Source: Datisca glomerata (Eukaryota > Streptophyta > Magnoliopsida > Cucurbitales > Datiscaceae). From it: DNA of 64,000 nt. The notes below the pieces were generated by a model. The model was given only the letters and a program-made list of their open reading frames with translations, was not told the DNA's origin and did not search any database. The stretch is taken from positions 62,001 to 126,000 of the forward strand of contig QANY01013831.1 of assembly GCA_003255025.1 (NCBI GenBank), in the 5' to 3' direction. This document shows, piece after piece, positions 21,173 through 33,924 of the stretch (position 1 is the stretch's first letter; each line of letters starts with the position of its first letter). The translations under genes were made by a program, and so were the position numbers.

Positions 21173-22639
21173 ATACAACGACAAAAATAACCAATTCGCC
21201 GAGCGACAAATAAGTTGCCTAGACAGGACGTTTGAAGTCGAATGAGAACAATTTTAAGAAGAAAACAAGGAATAATGAGGCCTTCATAACCGATACACCG
21301 AACCACCCTATAGCTCGAGCTGCACTAGACCAATGATCTTGGTCATCACAATACACAAGGCAATTCTAGTTTGACTTGCACTTTTTTAAAGCTAGAGAAG
21401 GAAGTCAGTATAGAAGGAAGTTAGTATAGAAGGAGGTCAAAGACCTTTCTAAGACACATAAAGATCGTAGGTCGAAGATCAAAGGCATTTATGCACTTTC
21501 TAATAAAAGAGAGAGTCTTCATCCCACTATTTCTGAGTTCCCGCCAATCGATCTTCTATAGGTTAAATCGGGTCGGCTATCACCTTGCCTGGTCTTCACA
21601 CCCGTCAATTTATTAATGATTGAATCGTATGGATTGGATTGATATGTCTACCTTACCATCAGATGGATTTTCTCATTCGAATAGAAAAAGGGTTCCAAAC
21701 CTGGATTCCCTTATATAGGGTGAATGCGCTGTAATGGGCGCTGGTGGTTGCTATAATAGTAGAACGCGCCTCTTTTGCTGGATCCCACACATCACTTAGT
21801 TAGATTGTAGTACAACCTGCTTCTCACATCTCACTTGATCAACTACTTATTCCCCTCATCCCAAAATAACTCTTCATTGACATCTTAGCCTAAAGGCCTA
21901 TATTTAGATAAAGACTTTACTAATACTTGCAGCTACTCAAAAAAAGATATACTGGCATTTTTTAGCCTGGCATTTCTATACCGAATTATATGCATATATT
22001 CCACCACATGATTGATCATTTTTAGAAGCTAGCTAAAAGGATTCATTAACCTCTTGAAATGCGCCAAGGTCATTATGAGATGCTCCAAGCGAATCTCAAT
22101 GTCCAAGGAATAGAGAGCCGTGTCAAGGTCTGGATCGAAAGGCGCCAGGACAAACCTCCCCAACAAGATCTCACTATAGGCGTATCAGGATCTCCATGTG
22201 CAGCAACAAACTCATAATTGGTTTTTTTAGAGCTGCGTATGGTGTCGTGTTCCAGTCGATTGACCCGAGTTCATTATTCAGTGCCTATTTGTGAGAGTCC
22301 ATACGCCATTAGTCCACTGATTCCATTAATGGAACTTGATCTATATCGACTGCCTTTGGCCTATAAGCTGGGACTGGAACAACAATAAGCTATCAGAATG
22401 GAGGGTCTAAGTGGAGATTTTATCTACACCGATGATTCTAGCAATGCAACTAGTGGAAATGCCAAAAGGGGTGGTTAGACCAGATAAGATAGACCGCCTT
22501 AGCTTCTAACTCCACGACAAGGTGGTGATTATAGGTGGTAAACTGGAAACGAAAATGAATCTGGTTCAAATCAAAGAAAAAGAAGGCTAGTGAAGCCTTA
22601 CGTGATAGGGGCGCTAGCCAGAAAATGAAGGCTTGTCTT
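21173..22639. other. Unidentified DNA after the plastid block
   Basis: I recognise no gene. A 24-base motif around 21405-21445 (AGTCAGTATAGAAGGAAG and AGTTAGTATAGAAGGAGG) is repeated in tandem. A plus-strand reading around 22060-22450 can be translated for stretches between stops (for example GHYEMLQANLNVQGIESR) and might be a retroelement gag scrap, but I cannot assign it. Confidence 0.4.
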
Positions 22640-23230
22640 CACGATGCACTTATCGATGCTCGAAGAAGCACATCCACTGCAAGGCCCATTCCTATAAACT
22701 CAATCAAGACTTTTTGATCACTTTTGTGTACGCGCCCGGTGGAGAGACGCAGTTTTTGGGACAGTCTTTAAACCCTTGCTGGGAATGGTTCCCTCCTTTG
22801 GGTAACTATGGGATAATTTAATAGAATCAAGTCATTTGATGAAAAGATAGGTCTCTCGAGCCTTGCCTTTTTTCCATGGAAGAATTTGGCTATTGCATCA
22901 ACCAGGCGGGGCTAATTGATATTCTTGCTTGTGGTTATTGGTTTACTTGGAGCAATAGGAGTGAAGGACCTAGGCGTATTCAATGAACGCTTGATTGAGC
23001 CTGATGAATGCAGAGCTTCTTCTGAATTTCCATTGTCTGGAATGGAATGCCCATTTTTTAGCCAGGAACTATCGGATGGCTCTTCCATTCTTCTCAGTTT
23101 CGCAGGTCAGTCTGATGGGAAAAAGATTCCATTCAAATACTTTAATTACAAATAAGAGTAAGGATGTCAATTTCCTTGCGATCGTGGAAAATGCGTGGAA
23201 CCAGGAAAGACGGAACCCATCTTTGTAGTT
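22640..23230 (+). mobile_element. LINE (non-LTR retrotransposon) endonuclease fragment
   Basis: Translation in shifting frames gives the C-terminal half of an apurinic-type endonuclease domain of plant LINEs: KLNQDFLITFVYAP (about 22700), MEEFGYCINQAGLIDILACG followed by YWFTWSNRSEGPRRIQ (22876-22980), then NAHFLARNYRMAL, and finally ILLSFAGQSDGKKIPFKYFN (23090-23148) and DFLAIVENAWNQ-like text. The order GLIDL, FTW.N, DH/SPLL, PF.F.N is the family order. It ends before the reverse transcriptase. Not related in position to the LINE pieces at 38 kb. Confidence 0.75.
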
Positions 23231-23462
23231 GTCTCAAAGCTTAAGCGTGTGCAGCAGGCCCTTCCTGTAATTTCTTGATTTTAGGATTCTGGAAAAAGAT
23301 AAGCAAGTAAGATCAAACAAGCAGCGGCTACTACTATGAGTAACTGCTCTATTGTTCTATCCCTTCGATCTTTAAACAAGAGATTGTTATCCTCCAATGA
23401 TACACTCGTTGAGGAAAGGAATAGGATCTACTACTAGCTATCTACTAGTAGCTTTTCCTATG

Positions 23463-23787
23463 CTGTGGTATTTGATGAATGACACTTTACTTGGGATTTG
23501 AGAACACTCATACTAAGTCGACCGAGGAAGGAAGGGATTGTATTGTATACCATTTACCGAAACAAGCCTTTGATTAGATTTTTACACAGCTTGCTACAAG
23601 ACTGGAAGGGGAAGGCATCTAGTTCATTAGCAAAACCAACCGTAAACTATCTTTCAGCTAGGTTGCTTGTAGTGATTGAGGTAACGAGAGAATTCTCCGG
23701 ATGACACAAGAGCCCTTCCTTCATTCAGGGAGGGTCCTAGTGGAATCATAGTATAATGCATGGAGATTGTAGGATACTATTGAATTG
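23463..23787 (+). repeat. Long inverted repeat, left arm
   Basis: This 325-base segment matches the reverse complement of 62562-62895 along its full length, with scattered substitutions and a 10-base insertion in the other copy. Translating the plus strand gives GIVLYTIYRNKPLIRFLHSL followed by LQDWKGKASSSLAKP; the other copy gives GIVLYTIYQNKPSIRFLHSL and LQDWKGQASSSLAKA. I do not recognise the protein. Conservation of the reading between copies suggests a former coding segment, but both copies now have stops. Confidence 0.85.
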
Positions 23788-26700
23788 AGCCTACACAGGC
23801 GAGTGGAGTATACGGAATGAACGAGCCGAGCCAAGACTAAGGTGACCCATGCCTATAAGCCATGAAGCTCTTGCGCAGCTAGCCAAAGAGCTCAGAACCT
23901 GCGAGTGGAGTAAGACGGAGCCAGGATATACAATATCCAAGAGGATGCTCCATGATGATATGAAATAACGAGCTAGGGTTCTACTAAGTATGAGTAAGAC
24001 CTAGCAGATAGATAAAAATTCACATTTTTCTTTCCTTCGATCGCTAGTTAGGCTATAGCTTCAAGCTAGAGATAGCTATGTGGGACCGACCACCCATCTG
24101 GGAAAAGGAGCTCTAGATAGGGCTGATGGCAATGAAATTGAATTCTTGGGTGTGAGATAGCTATCCACGGCCTGATAATGAAGAACCTGGCTGTCCCCAC
24201 ATGATTGGCTAGTCCCCTGCCAGATGAATCTACCTCATAAGCCATATGCGACTTTGGGTGTACCATTTATTTGGCTATGTCTTGGCTATTCGATGCAGCT
24301 ACATATGCTCCTGGTCCTTTTCAGCATGGTCGACAGGTGGGGAAAACAAAATAGTCAACTTTTAAATGAGGTGGGGAAGGCAGTGAGGCGAGAGAACGAT
24401 CCAGCTCTCACACTCACGACTTTTGCTTAATCAACAAGGGGCTCTAATAACATCTATTAGTACAGATGCACGAGAAGGTTAGTAAGAAAGACTACTAATA
24501 AAATATATCAAATGGTAGATAAGGCGATCGGAAGTGAGTAAGACAAGCGTCTATCATCTCGTATAGTAGGTAAAGTTATCAGAGATCGTCGTCGTCCTCA
24601 CTCTGTTCACCTCTCCCCAATGCAGTCGTTATATAGATGCTCACGTCTTCTTATAATCAGACCTAACTCTTATAGCCTGGATCTTCCACGTCACCCTCAC
24701 TCCACTCGCCTTCTTTCTCTAAAAGGTTGTTAGCCAATTATCCCTATAGCTTCCTGGTCCACCATCATAAAAAGAATGAATAATTGCATAACGTGCTCCA
24801 AGAAGGCTGTTTATTGTGGTTGTAAGGGGCCACCAAGTTCTCATTCCATCTTGTATACTCACTTCGATCGTCGCCATATTCAATTAATTGGTTTCAAAAG
24901 GGCGCTCTCGCGCCTTTCTTTCATCATATCTTTCCTCCCTTCCTAACTCTCTTCATCATCCCGCCTAATGTATATGGTATATGTGTCTATTATCAATATT
25001 TATCCACTAGCTGTAGGATTTCCTACTGTCCCTCGTGCGTGGCATCAGTCTTTGATTATTGATATTTACTTTGACCTTACTCGTTGTAGACTTCCTTCGA
25101 TCTAGATCTCTCTGAGCCAAATCCACTTGGCAGTGTAAGTGACAAACCCAAGCAAGACCTGGGTCGCCAACGAAAGGTATGAATATGATAGATTTTATTC
25201 TCATACGTTATTATTGACTAATGACTCGATGAACAAGAAATATATCAAGAAATATAGTAGGCCTTACTGTCATCACCTGCCCACCCAAGCTTCTATGTTC
25301 TAAACCCTCCGACCTTGTTCGATATAGTGAACGAGAACGTGGGGGAAGCACTTCTCAATCTTATGCCTATTTATTTGTTCGACCAGTAACCAACATATTC
25401 AATCAGGGTATCTGTTCGCGGCTCGAACTCTCACTCAATGGAGAGTATTGCGTATCGCCCGGCATTAGCAACACCACATCAGGTTGAAATAAAAAAGACA
25501 GTAAGCATCGTTCTCCCCAAGCAGCAACCCCTAAATGAGCATGCAGTTGGTTGGATTCAGCTACACTAGCCTCAATCATCCAATGAAATAGAATATATCT
25601 ATGAAAGGCTCGATTGAATCGACCACGAGATCTACTTTTTGAAGAGCGGTAAGACAAAACTGGACAAATAAGAGTGCTCCACTGTGGGCTTGTAGCAACA
25701 TCAGATTCAGTTTCCTGTACTCAAAAATCTCTTCCTTGTTTTGGCCTGTGCTTATAAATAGCTTTGGCACAAAGAATCTCTCGAATGAGAGAGATAATAA
25801 TCTTCATCTTTTGTAAAAGAAAGAAGAAAGTCCACCAGGAGACATTCATACATAAACCGCTCTACTATAGTTATTCTTGGCCATCCACTATTATGAAGTT
25901 TAGTTTAATTTTACATTTGGTACAACCATACTTGCTTGACCAATTATTGATATCTCTCAACCTATCACTGAAGTCACCTATGCGCTCGAATGACCTTTAA
26001 TGGAATGGGTACTCGAGATCGCCCCACCCTAAACAGACACTAGTGGAATCAAACCTAAGGCACCCCTTTACTGATTGGTCGAAGATTGGTGACTGCAAGA
26101 AAAAAGAATGTCTTAGCGCGCCCTTACTCTAATTCTAAATAAAGCTCTTTCGAGCTCTTGGTTGGGCCTGAAAGAATTTCTCAAAAATGCTTTATTTTCG
26201 GCCTATGGAGCAAATCTCCTGCATGAGTCAGTGCGCGAATCCCTTTATTTAGAAAGAAAAGCAATCCTTTACTTTACCTGTATCATTGGTAGTCAATCCA
26301 TCAACAAATTCCTTTATTTTAATATGTCTCCCCGCTTTGTTCCCGAGTTTGAATTCACGATAGATCTTAGCCTCGTTTGTGATCGACAACTTAAAGCCTT
26401 TTGCTCATATTGGCCTTCACTCCAAATGATTGGTTTGAGTCTGCTGCCGCAATTGGCAATTAATTGGATAAGTTGTGGTCGTTCGTTGGCTCACTCACCT
26501 ATAACTCTTCTTCATTGGGATGAAACCCTCATCCTTGCTGAACCTGTGTCAAATTCTTTTTCTGAATTGAATAGCTCATCATCCTCGATTTGGCCACCTC
26601 AGTCTTCCTTGACCTTGGTTTAGTCTGATTCCATGCGAACTGCTAATGCGGCTGTGGTTGGTTGATGTGCCGCTCTTCTTTCTGATGTGAAAGCTCATTT

Positions 26701-28082
26701 TTCCGTGAGTGAGCACCGTCTGACTCCACATGTACTATTAATCTATATATGGATCGTGTGTGCTTTCACCACGATCGAATGACTTCGGTACGTTGCAAAA
26801 TGACCTCTAAACATAAAAATGACGATTACTGTCTGAAAAGCGTCCGATAGGTCAGTGGACGGTCTAAATTGATGGGTGAAGATGATAGGTTTTCACGCCC
26901 TAAGCGCCCGTCTTTGAGAAAAAATAGGATGAATTTCTTGCTTCCTTCCTTGTCGGCATCATCCGATCTTGTTTAGCTATTTGAAAAACGGAAGGCTCAA
27001 AATAAGGGGTCAAAGGAATTTATCGGCTCTCTAGCCTCCGATCGATTTCCTACCTTCGCCATAAAGAGGATCTTTCCCATGCTAAGCGCACTACTCCTAG
27101 GAAAGGTCATGAGAACCTTTGGGAATCCATCCCACGATAAATCCACCTCTATGATCGATGACAAACATAGAAGTTGAATGTTCTCCTTTATTTAACCATG
27201 CCGCATATGTTTATAAGCTCAACTTGGCCCCGGTTTGAACTCATGAGATTGAGAGAGAGATGGGGAAGTAAGCAAAGCTGTTCAGTAATATTTACCTAAT
27301 TGATTAAATACCAGTCAATTTACCACAAGAGCATACTCATTTCTGCAACATAATTTCATTGCCTTTGATGCGGCTCCTTTAACTGCTAATCTTATTCCAC
27401 CCGAAGGCTAGTTAAAAAGTCATTGACGCATATGCCACAAAGAGTAGTATCTGAATCTGTATCTGATGAGGATACTGCTGCAACGGTTGAGTCTATGGTA
27501 GTATGCATTCATTCCCTCCTCGATGTAGAGCATTTTCCACCTAAGAGAATCACGAGTTTACTCAGAGCAGGCTTCCCTAAAGCCTTACAATAAAGGTAGG
27601 TAATCTTCTTCTTCTAATTAGCCTCAAGGATAGCTCACACACCCTTTTCCCATTCATCTTTCCTTTGAGATGAGAAAATTATGCTCTCTCTAATATGAGG
27701 TATGAAAGAGGGTGACTCTCTTTCGAAGCGTTAGCGGGGTAAGGGCTTAGAATCGAAGGCAATTCACAAGAAAGAAGAAGTCTGCGAGTCTAATGGCCTT
27801 CTTGATATAATATGACCATTTTTCAAGAATAGGTGGTTTGAGAATATGTTGTTGTCTTTGAAATAAGAAGGGGTTACAGAAAGCCTACCATCGACACCAT
27901 AACATCCTCTGAGCCTGGCCGAGTGTCTCGGAAGTACTACTCCATGTTACATAGGAATTTCTCCAGTTCCTTTGCCTCTGATGTCTTGTCATGGGAAAGA
28001 AAGGTAGAAATAAGAAAGAGATTCTTCCCTCAGAGCTTGCTTGTCAAGTACCACCAATACAAAAAATGAATCTCAAGTGATT
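23788..28082. other. Stretch without a recognised gene
   Basis: Apart from an unidentified frame at 26162-26623 I find no gene. A short text near 26610-26645 (CTTGGTTTAGTCTGATTCCA, then GCGAACTGCTAATG) recurs near 40755-40790. Sequence around 24590-25260 and 27240-27560 is open for short stretches only. Confidence 0.45.
26162..26623 (+). CDS. Unidentified 153-codon open frame
   Basis: The frame is open from a TTG-type start at 26162; the first ATG gives a shorter frame beginning MSPRFVPEFEFTIDLSLVCD. Composition is rich in leucine and serine, with a C-terminal serine run (NSSSSS). No domain is recognised. It is among the longest uninterrupted frames in the window, but given the decay of known genes here, chance or a fragment of a nuclear gene is as likely as a real gene. 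Confidence 0.15.
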   Translation: MGLKEFLKNALFSAYGANLLHESVRESLYLERKAILYFTCIIGSQSINKFLYFNMSPRFVPEFEFTIDLSLVCDRQLKAFCSYWPSLQMIGLSLLPQLAINWISCGRSLAHSPITLLHWDETLILAEPVSNSFSELNSSSSSIWPPQSSLTLV

Positions 28083-28156
28083 AGGTGGGGACATGATTTG
28101 AACCTGTAGTCTTCAAGTCATGGGCCTGATGAGTCGACCAATTCCGTTACCCAGCT
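28083..28156 (-). pseudogene. trnfM: trnfM-CAU relic (initiator methionine tRNA)
   Basis: On the minus strand AGCTGGG begins a 74-base sequence with GGAATTGGTCGACTCATCAGG, typical of plant mitochondrial initiator tRNA, a CCCATGA anticodon loop (CAU) and a T loop TTCAAAT. The anticodon stem still pairs with one G-U. The acceptor stem has lost two pairs (CCCCACC replaces CCCCGCC, a CG-to-CA change, and AGCTGGG replaces AGCGGGG), the T stem has one mismatch and the D stem is disrupted. It lies 350 bases past the 3' end of rrn26 on the same strand. Confidence 0.8.
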
Positions 28157-28253
28157 TCTTCCCATTATCTTTCTTTCACTATTCCTACCTAGGTCCCCCG
28201 CTTTGGTTGCTTGGCCGGGATAGAACCAGCGCTTAGTAAGCTAGGCCAAGGCC

Positions 28254-28411
28254 CTTTGTATAGGTTGGAGCTATGAAGCTGACCTTCTTATTAGAGAAAG
28301 GAGAAATGTCTTTTTCACTTGGGTTGGTAGCTAAATTCTTTCTTAGAGACCCCATAACAAAAAAAAGTTGTGGAGTGCATAAGACCCCTTAGAGATAGGG
28401 GTGAATTTCTT
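28254..28411. repeat. Dispersed composite repeat, copy 2
   Basis: GTATAGGTTGGAGCTATGAA leads into GCTGACCTTCTTATTAGAGA and AAGGAG (28254-28303). About 70 bases on, GTGGAGTGCATAAGACCCCT leads into TAGAGATAGGGG (28371-28402). Both units recur near 10.5-11.1 kb (inverted in part) and near 45.7-45.9 kb. Confidence 0.7.
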
Positions 28412-28509
28412 GTGGTAGTCATTTCCAATGAGCAAGTAGGGGGTGGAAACTAAAGAGGTAGTGAGATTGACCGCAATTGCAAGAATAGGTGGACTTTCAT
28501 TCATTTTGG

Positions 28510-31500
28510 TTATGGAAAGTTAAAGTTGTTTCATTTAGTACGAGATCGCTTCACACCTCGTGGTGCTTACACCTCTCGCCTATCGAAGTTCTGTTCAAAA
28601 ACCTCGTCCGAGAGCTTGTATAGAGAAGGATTTCCCGTGGCACAGTGGTTCTTCCATACCAACTTAGCTGCTATTGGCAAAATAACCGGTACTCCAAAGG
28701 TTGGCCCAACCCAGTCCTTTCGTACTAGGGTTGTCTCCTCGCAGTTCTCCCTTTGACATCAATGGTAGATAGGAAGCGAATTGTCTCACGACGTTCTAAA
28801 CCCAACTCACATACCACTTGAATTGGCGAACAACCAAACCCTTGGGACCTTCTTTAACCCCAGGATGTGATGAGTCGACATCGAGGTGCCAAACGATTCC
28901 ACCGATAAGAGTTCTTCAGAGTCATCAGCCTATTATCCCTGTCATCCGTTAAGAGAGAGCCCTTCCACACAGAACTCTCAGATCATTATGGCCGAATTTC
29001 GTCTTTGTTCGACTAGTCAGTCTTACAGTCAAGCAGGCTTATACCATTATACTCACAAGCATAATCTTAGCTTGAACCTGCCTTCGCACACCTTCGTTAC
29101 TCTCTATGAGGCATCCACCCCAGATAAACTACCCACCTTGCAGTGTCCCCCGCACCCCCCCTGAATTCTTGGTGCGACGGTTAGGCATCATTAGATGAAA
29201 GAGTGGTTTTTCAGGATTGGTCGTTGTGTGTCACCACCTCCCACCTATCCTACACATTCGATTAAGGTTGTCACTACGAAGCTATAGTTAAGGTGCATGG
29301 GGTCTTATCGTCTAGCGGATGGTACTCTGCATCTTCACGGATAATTCAATTTCACTAAGCCCATGTCAGAGACAGTGGGGCAATCGTTACACCATTCGTG
29401 CAGGTCGTTACTTATGCCTACCTTAGGACAGTTAGAGTTACTACCTCTGTTTACCAGGACTTCCATTCAAAGCTTATAACACTTCTCCTTATGATCTTCT
29501 AGCACCGGGCAGGTGTCAGACTCTATACATCGTGTTACCACTTAGCAAAGTCCTGTCTTTTTCCCCCTTCTCCCGAAGTTACGGGGTCATTTGGCTGAGT
29601 TCCTTTGACATGGTTCTCTCAAGAACCCTAGTATACTCTACTTGTTTACCTATGTTGGTTTGGGGTACGGTCAGTTCACCGGGAGGATCGCCTACCCAAT
29701 TTGAAGTTTTTTTGGAAGTTTTCACCTTGTTGACTGTGACAACAGTCATGACTATAAACATACTCACGACTATGGCAGGGCGGTAGGCTCTGCTCTCTTG
29801 CGACCCCTACTCTAATCAAAACACTAAAGGCCCCTATTGAAGATTCAAAAGGTGAGCACTAAAATGAGAAAGGCTTGTAGACTCGTGAGGCTGAACGAAA
29901 CATTCTCAAACTAAAGCGCACACTAGAAAGTGCTTCGAAAGGTGTCAGCAAGTGTACGGAGCTGGAGCCCGGCATGTTCGCCCGCTAGGCCGAGTCTTTG
30001 CCTTTAGATAATAAAAGGTGTCCGCCTTTAGGTTGCCAAACTATGATGAGAGTTTTGCCTTTTAATGCTCCAGTCGCATAGGGCGACCGAACCAGGCCGA
30101 GTTAGAAAGGCTTTGATAACTCAAGGTTTATATTAGGGAAATGAGAGTGAGAGGCAGAGGGGACAACCCTCAGCCCGATCATTCAATTCGCTCCAACAGA
30201 TAGACATGGTTCTGTAGTCAAAGAAACTTCGTCACTTTCGTGTACCCATCGGACGACAGCCCTTTCGGGGGTTCCTTAGGAACCGATGCACTTTGTGTAG
30301 ATTGAATGAATGCAGAAAGCCTTCCACTGGCAGGTGATCACATTTTTCACAAGATTTCTCATTACTCATGTCAAAATTCTCACTTCTAATATCTCCAGGT
30401 CTTGTCACCAAAACCTTCCCCGATTGACAGAGCGTCCTACTACTGACACTTGAAAAAGTGGCTTTCAAGGTATCGTCGCTTCCTTGAATCACTTTAGCCC
30501 TAATACATTTTTGCTACGATGGAGCTAGACTAGTAAGCTATTACGCTTTCTTCAAAGGATGGCTGCTTCCAAGCCCACCTCCTGGTTGTCATCGCTTGAT
30601 CAATTCCTTTTCCACTAAGTGATTGCTTAGGGATCTTAGCGTACGATTTGGGATGTTTCCCTCTCGACTTTGGATCTTAGCACCTAAGAACTCTGTCTAT
30701 ACAAATGATCTAGGACTGTATTCGGAGTTTCCCTAGGGTTGGTAAGGCTAAATGAGGCCGCCCTAGCCCATTGAGTGCTCTACCTTGGGCCATCGACATC
30801 ATATGCTCTACTGAAATAGATTTTGTGAAAAACCAACTATATCCGATCTTGGTTGGCCTTTCACCCCTATTCATAAGTCATCCTCGTATTTTGTCACATA
30901 TGTGGGTTCGATCCTCCAAGGCCTGTTAGAGCTATCTTCAACCTGCACATGGCTAGATCGATCAATTTTGGGTCAAATAGGAAGAACTAGAAGATTCAAT
31001 CTCTGGAAAGCGCCTAAACTAAATGGTTTAAGCCGCTGTTCTCATTTTCTCGCTGACCCATAATGCAAAAGGTACGCCGTTAGAGCGAGTGAACTTGACT
31101 AATATAATAGTCAACGCTTTAAGCTCCGCTCCTTCTACTGATTGTTTGGATCAGATCTCAGGTTCTCTATTGCACTCCCTAAATAGGGTTCTTTTGACCT
31201 TTCCCTCATGGTACTTGTACGCCATCGATCATTGAGGACTACGTAGGCTTTGAGGGTGGTCCCCCTTTCTCATGTAAAAGCGATCACAATTCGAACACGC
31301 CGTGTTTTACTAGGAAGGATCGAACCATGAGAACGAATCTACAAGGCTCTCACCTTCTTTGGCCAGATCTTCCAACCTTTTCACAATTACAGTTCATTGC
31401 ACCCTTGACTAACATAATAGAATGTCAAAGGGGCTTGCTAGTTTTTCCATCATCTAATCCACAATAAATCGAATGAAACCTAACGAAAAAGAAACACTTT

Positions 31501-31800
31501 ACTGAGGAACGAAGCTTCATCTTTGTTTTTCTTTTTCTTTAAAACCACAAATCAGTTGATTCCCTTCCTTTAGCTACTCAGATGTTTTAATTCACTAAGT
31601 TTAAGAGTCCAAAGAGCACAGACTAGCCACAGAGCTTGGAAATGATTTCTCGATCAGAGATCCATGGATCACAGACGGTATCTCCCCATGGCCTTTTACC
31701 TTTGAAAGCGTCCTTTCTTCTCAATGCCCGGGCATCCATCCAATGCATTCTTTTCGATCTTGTACCCACGGAGCGGTACACTGAACACCAATTCAATCTC
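28510..31800 (-). rRNA. rrn26: Mitochondrial large-subunit rRNA (rrn26), decayed copy
   Basis: Nearly the full mitochondrial 26S rRNA is present on the minus strand, about 3.3 kb. The 5' region (GGATGGATGCCCGGGCATTG, about 31730-31745), GACCACCCTCAAAGCCT, GTCAGCGAG near 31050, the AGCGTAATAGCT region near 30540, the GATGTCGACTCATCACATCC type motif near 28870 and the sarcin-ricin loop AGTACGAAAGGACTGGG (28710-28726) are all recognised in order. Two core elements are damaged. The peptidyl-transferase sequence GGATAACAGG reads GGATAATAGG (28929-28938), a change at the position equivalent to E. coli C2452. After CTAAGGTAG the conserved CGAAATTCCTTGTCGG segment (helix 71 region) is missing near 29411-29421. 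With many further C-to-T changes this copy is unlikely to make working ribosomes. The ends are approximate. Confidence 0.92.
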
Positions 31801-33924
31801 GATTAGAAAAAGAAAACTCATTGTAACTACATCAAAGGTCACTATTCCTGACGTGAACGGACGCGTTGTCATTAAAGTGTGCTAACCTTAAATAAAAGAA
31901 TGAGAAAGATTTTTTGTTTGTTTACTCAACTTGTAAAGGCAAGGGATCCACCTCGAATTAAAAATCTTTCTGCTTGGCACAAGCAGTAAGTAAGCAAGCT
32001 ACATTTATTTTCTATGCTACAATCTTTCTTCTCTTATGAAATTTCTAGTTTGATCGAGGGCGGTACACTTCTGCTTGTAGTGTATCCTTTGGTTCATTCA
32101 AGTGGAGTGAACGAAGTGCTTCTATAAAGAGAATCATGAGTGGAAGGCTTTCATGGCTTTATGGCTGTCTTCCTCTTTATTTTTTTTAGGTGTGACTACT
32201 GGCATGTTTGAGCTTACTTGACGTGTCTTTCTCATCTACCTGACTAGCCTTCCTGCCTTGATTGTCGCAATTAGCTTTCCTACATTACTTTCTACTTTTG
32301 AGACTAATGAGCTGAGCTTCCTTCTTTTACAACCGACTAAAGTCAAGAAGAAAGATAGGATTCATTACTTACTTTTTCTTAAGCCTTTATGAAGAGCTAG
32401 CTGAGATAATCTGATAGGTCTCCATTCAAAAGGACAAGATGATGAATAGGAGTCGAACCACTAAGAAAGAAAATACCAGCTTGTTTTGGTGATCCCTATC
32501 CTATAAATCAATGGGATGAATAGTGAATGAACCCTACAACATATGGATGGTAAGCTCCCAATGCTAGCTCGGTTAACGACAGAGAGGGAGATCTTTCCCT
32601 AGCCACTCCGAGAGAAAGACACACTGCCCCAGTGAAATTGATCCTATAGGTGTAGGAAAGTCAGTGTAGTAGGGCGCGAGGGGGTCAGACTAGGAATGCC
32701 GAATAACAGTCTCTCCCCGAAGTGAAATGGCAGAGAGAGAGATCTGCTCACAGAAAGGCTATCCAATATTCAACATCCCCAGAACACCTACCCACTTGCC
32801 TCTGAGCCTTTCTTATTGACTTCTCCGAGAATGGGGGTACAATGAAATTTAGTCTGTGAGAAGCCCTTGATCCTAACCAACCCCCTTAAGGTATATTGTT
32901 AGGTAGGTAATGGCAGATTCGGGAAGGATCTTGGAAATCATGGATAGCGCAAGGGGCATGGATGATAGGTAACAAGGGAAGGCGCAAGCTATATAAGATA
33001 AGGCATTTTCTCATCAATCGAACTAGTCCGGCTCTCGTCAGCTCAAAGCGGGAGGGAAGCAGGTTGGTTCACGAGTCTGTACTATTGGTCAGCTTCTCGA
33101 CCATTTCTGCAAGCCTGCCTTTGCACTTCTTAAACTGATCTCACAAGCCACCCCTACTAATCTAAGCACTGAAGCAGGTGATCCAAGCAGATAGGCACCT
33201 ACAGAGGAATATGTTCTTCGATCAAACGACCATTGGAAGGGAGAGTAGGAGCACAACATATCACATGTGTTAGAAGGTACGAGAAGCAAGGGAAGGGGCT
33301 TTGTCAAACTTGAGTCATCTTTGAGCGATGCTTCAACATATCAAGCTTTCCAGTCCAGTTCTGTTCTTAGTTCCAAGGAGGGACGAGCGATAAGGATTTG
33401 CTCAAGCGAACGGTAAGCTTCCTCATCTTGACCTTCCTTTAGCGTTTGTTTACCTTGGTGCATTTTAGCGAGACTTGGTTTACCTTGAATTTTTGCTTTA
33501 GTGTATAAAGATGTCAAAGAAGTGATTGACAGGGCAAGCGAGAAAGTCCTAAATGAGATCCCTTCATAAGGGTTTGGATATTTATCAATCTACCGAATAC
33601 GATTCGACAACGGGAGGAACCTAAGATGATTCAAAAAGCCAATCACTCAATCTTCTCCTCAAGAAAAGCACTTGTATACAGAAAGACCCGGGACCTTCGC
33701 AATACTCTGTACCTTCATGCGACAACCAGAGAATCAACCATAACACCTAGACAAGGACCATGTTCAAAGATCATGTACCTAGTCAAGAGTTAGCAAGCAT
33801 AGCAAAGCCTATTCCAAAGTGGAGCTTGTCTTCCTAGTCGAGTAGAGGAAGAACCCACCATCACGTGACAAGAACAAAAGACACAGCAGCCCTTGATGAA
33901 AAAAAATGAAATACAAAAGACTAA
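31801..33924. other. rrn26 upstream region and unidentified DNA
   Basis: The first 240 bases are the 5' flank of rrn26 and contain a promoter-like motif at 32030-32038. About 60 bases (31785-31840) recur, diverged, at 60178-60235. Beyond 32050 I identify no gene; open frames are short (for example 33089-33307 minus). Confidence 0.5.
32030..32038 (-). promoter_or_regulatory. CATAAGAGA promoter motif upstream of rrn26
   Basis: The minus strand reads CATAAGAGA, which matches the nonanucleotide (CRTAAGAGA) at mapped transcription starts of many dicot mitochondrial genes, including rRNA genes. It lies about 230 bases upstream of the rrn26 5' end and in the right orientation, preceded by an AT-rich stretch (AGAAATTT). 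If the window is nuclear, the motif is a passenger. Confidence 0.55.

Noticed and set aside
20895..21209. 104-codon minus-strand frame
   Set aside because: It lies in the plastid rpl2 intron and its translation has no protein character.
28526..30492. Open frames of 60-92 codons inside the rrn26 region
   Set aside because: They lie on conserved rRNA sequence, on the strand opposite to or out of register with any protein, and are shadows of the rRNA.
32440..32510. Possible antisense tRNA (GAGTCGAACC text)
   Set aside because: A T-arm-like word is present, but acceptor arms do not pair at the right distance.
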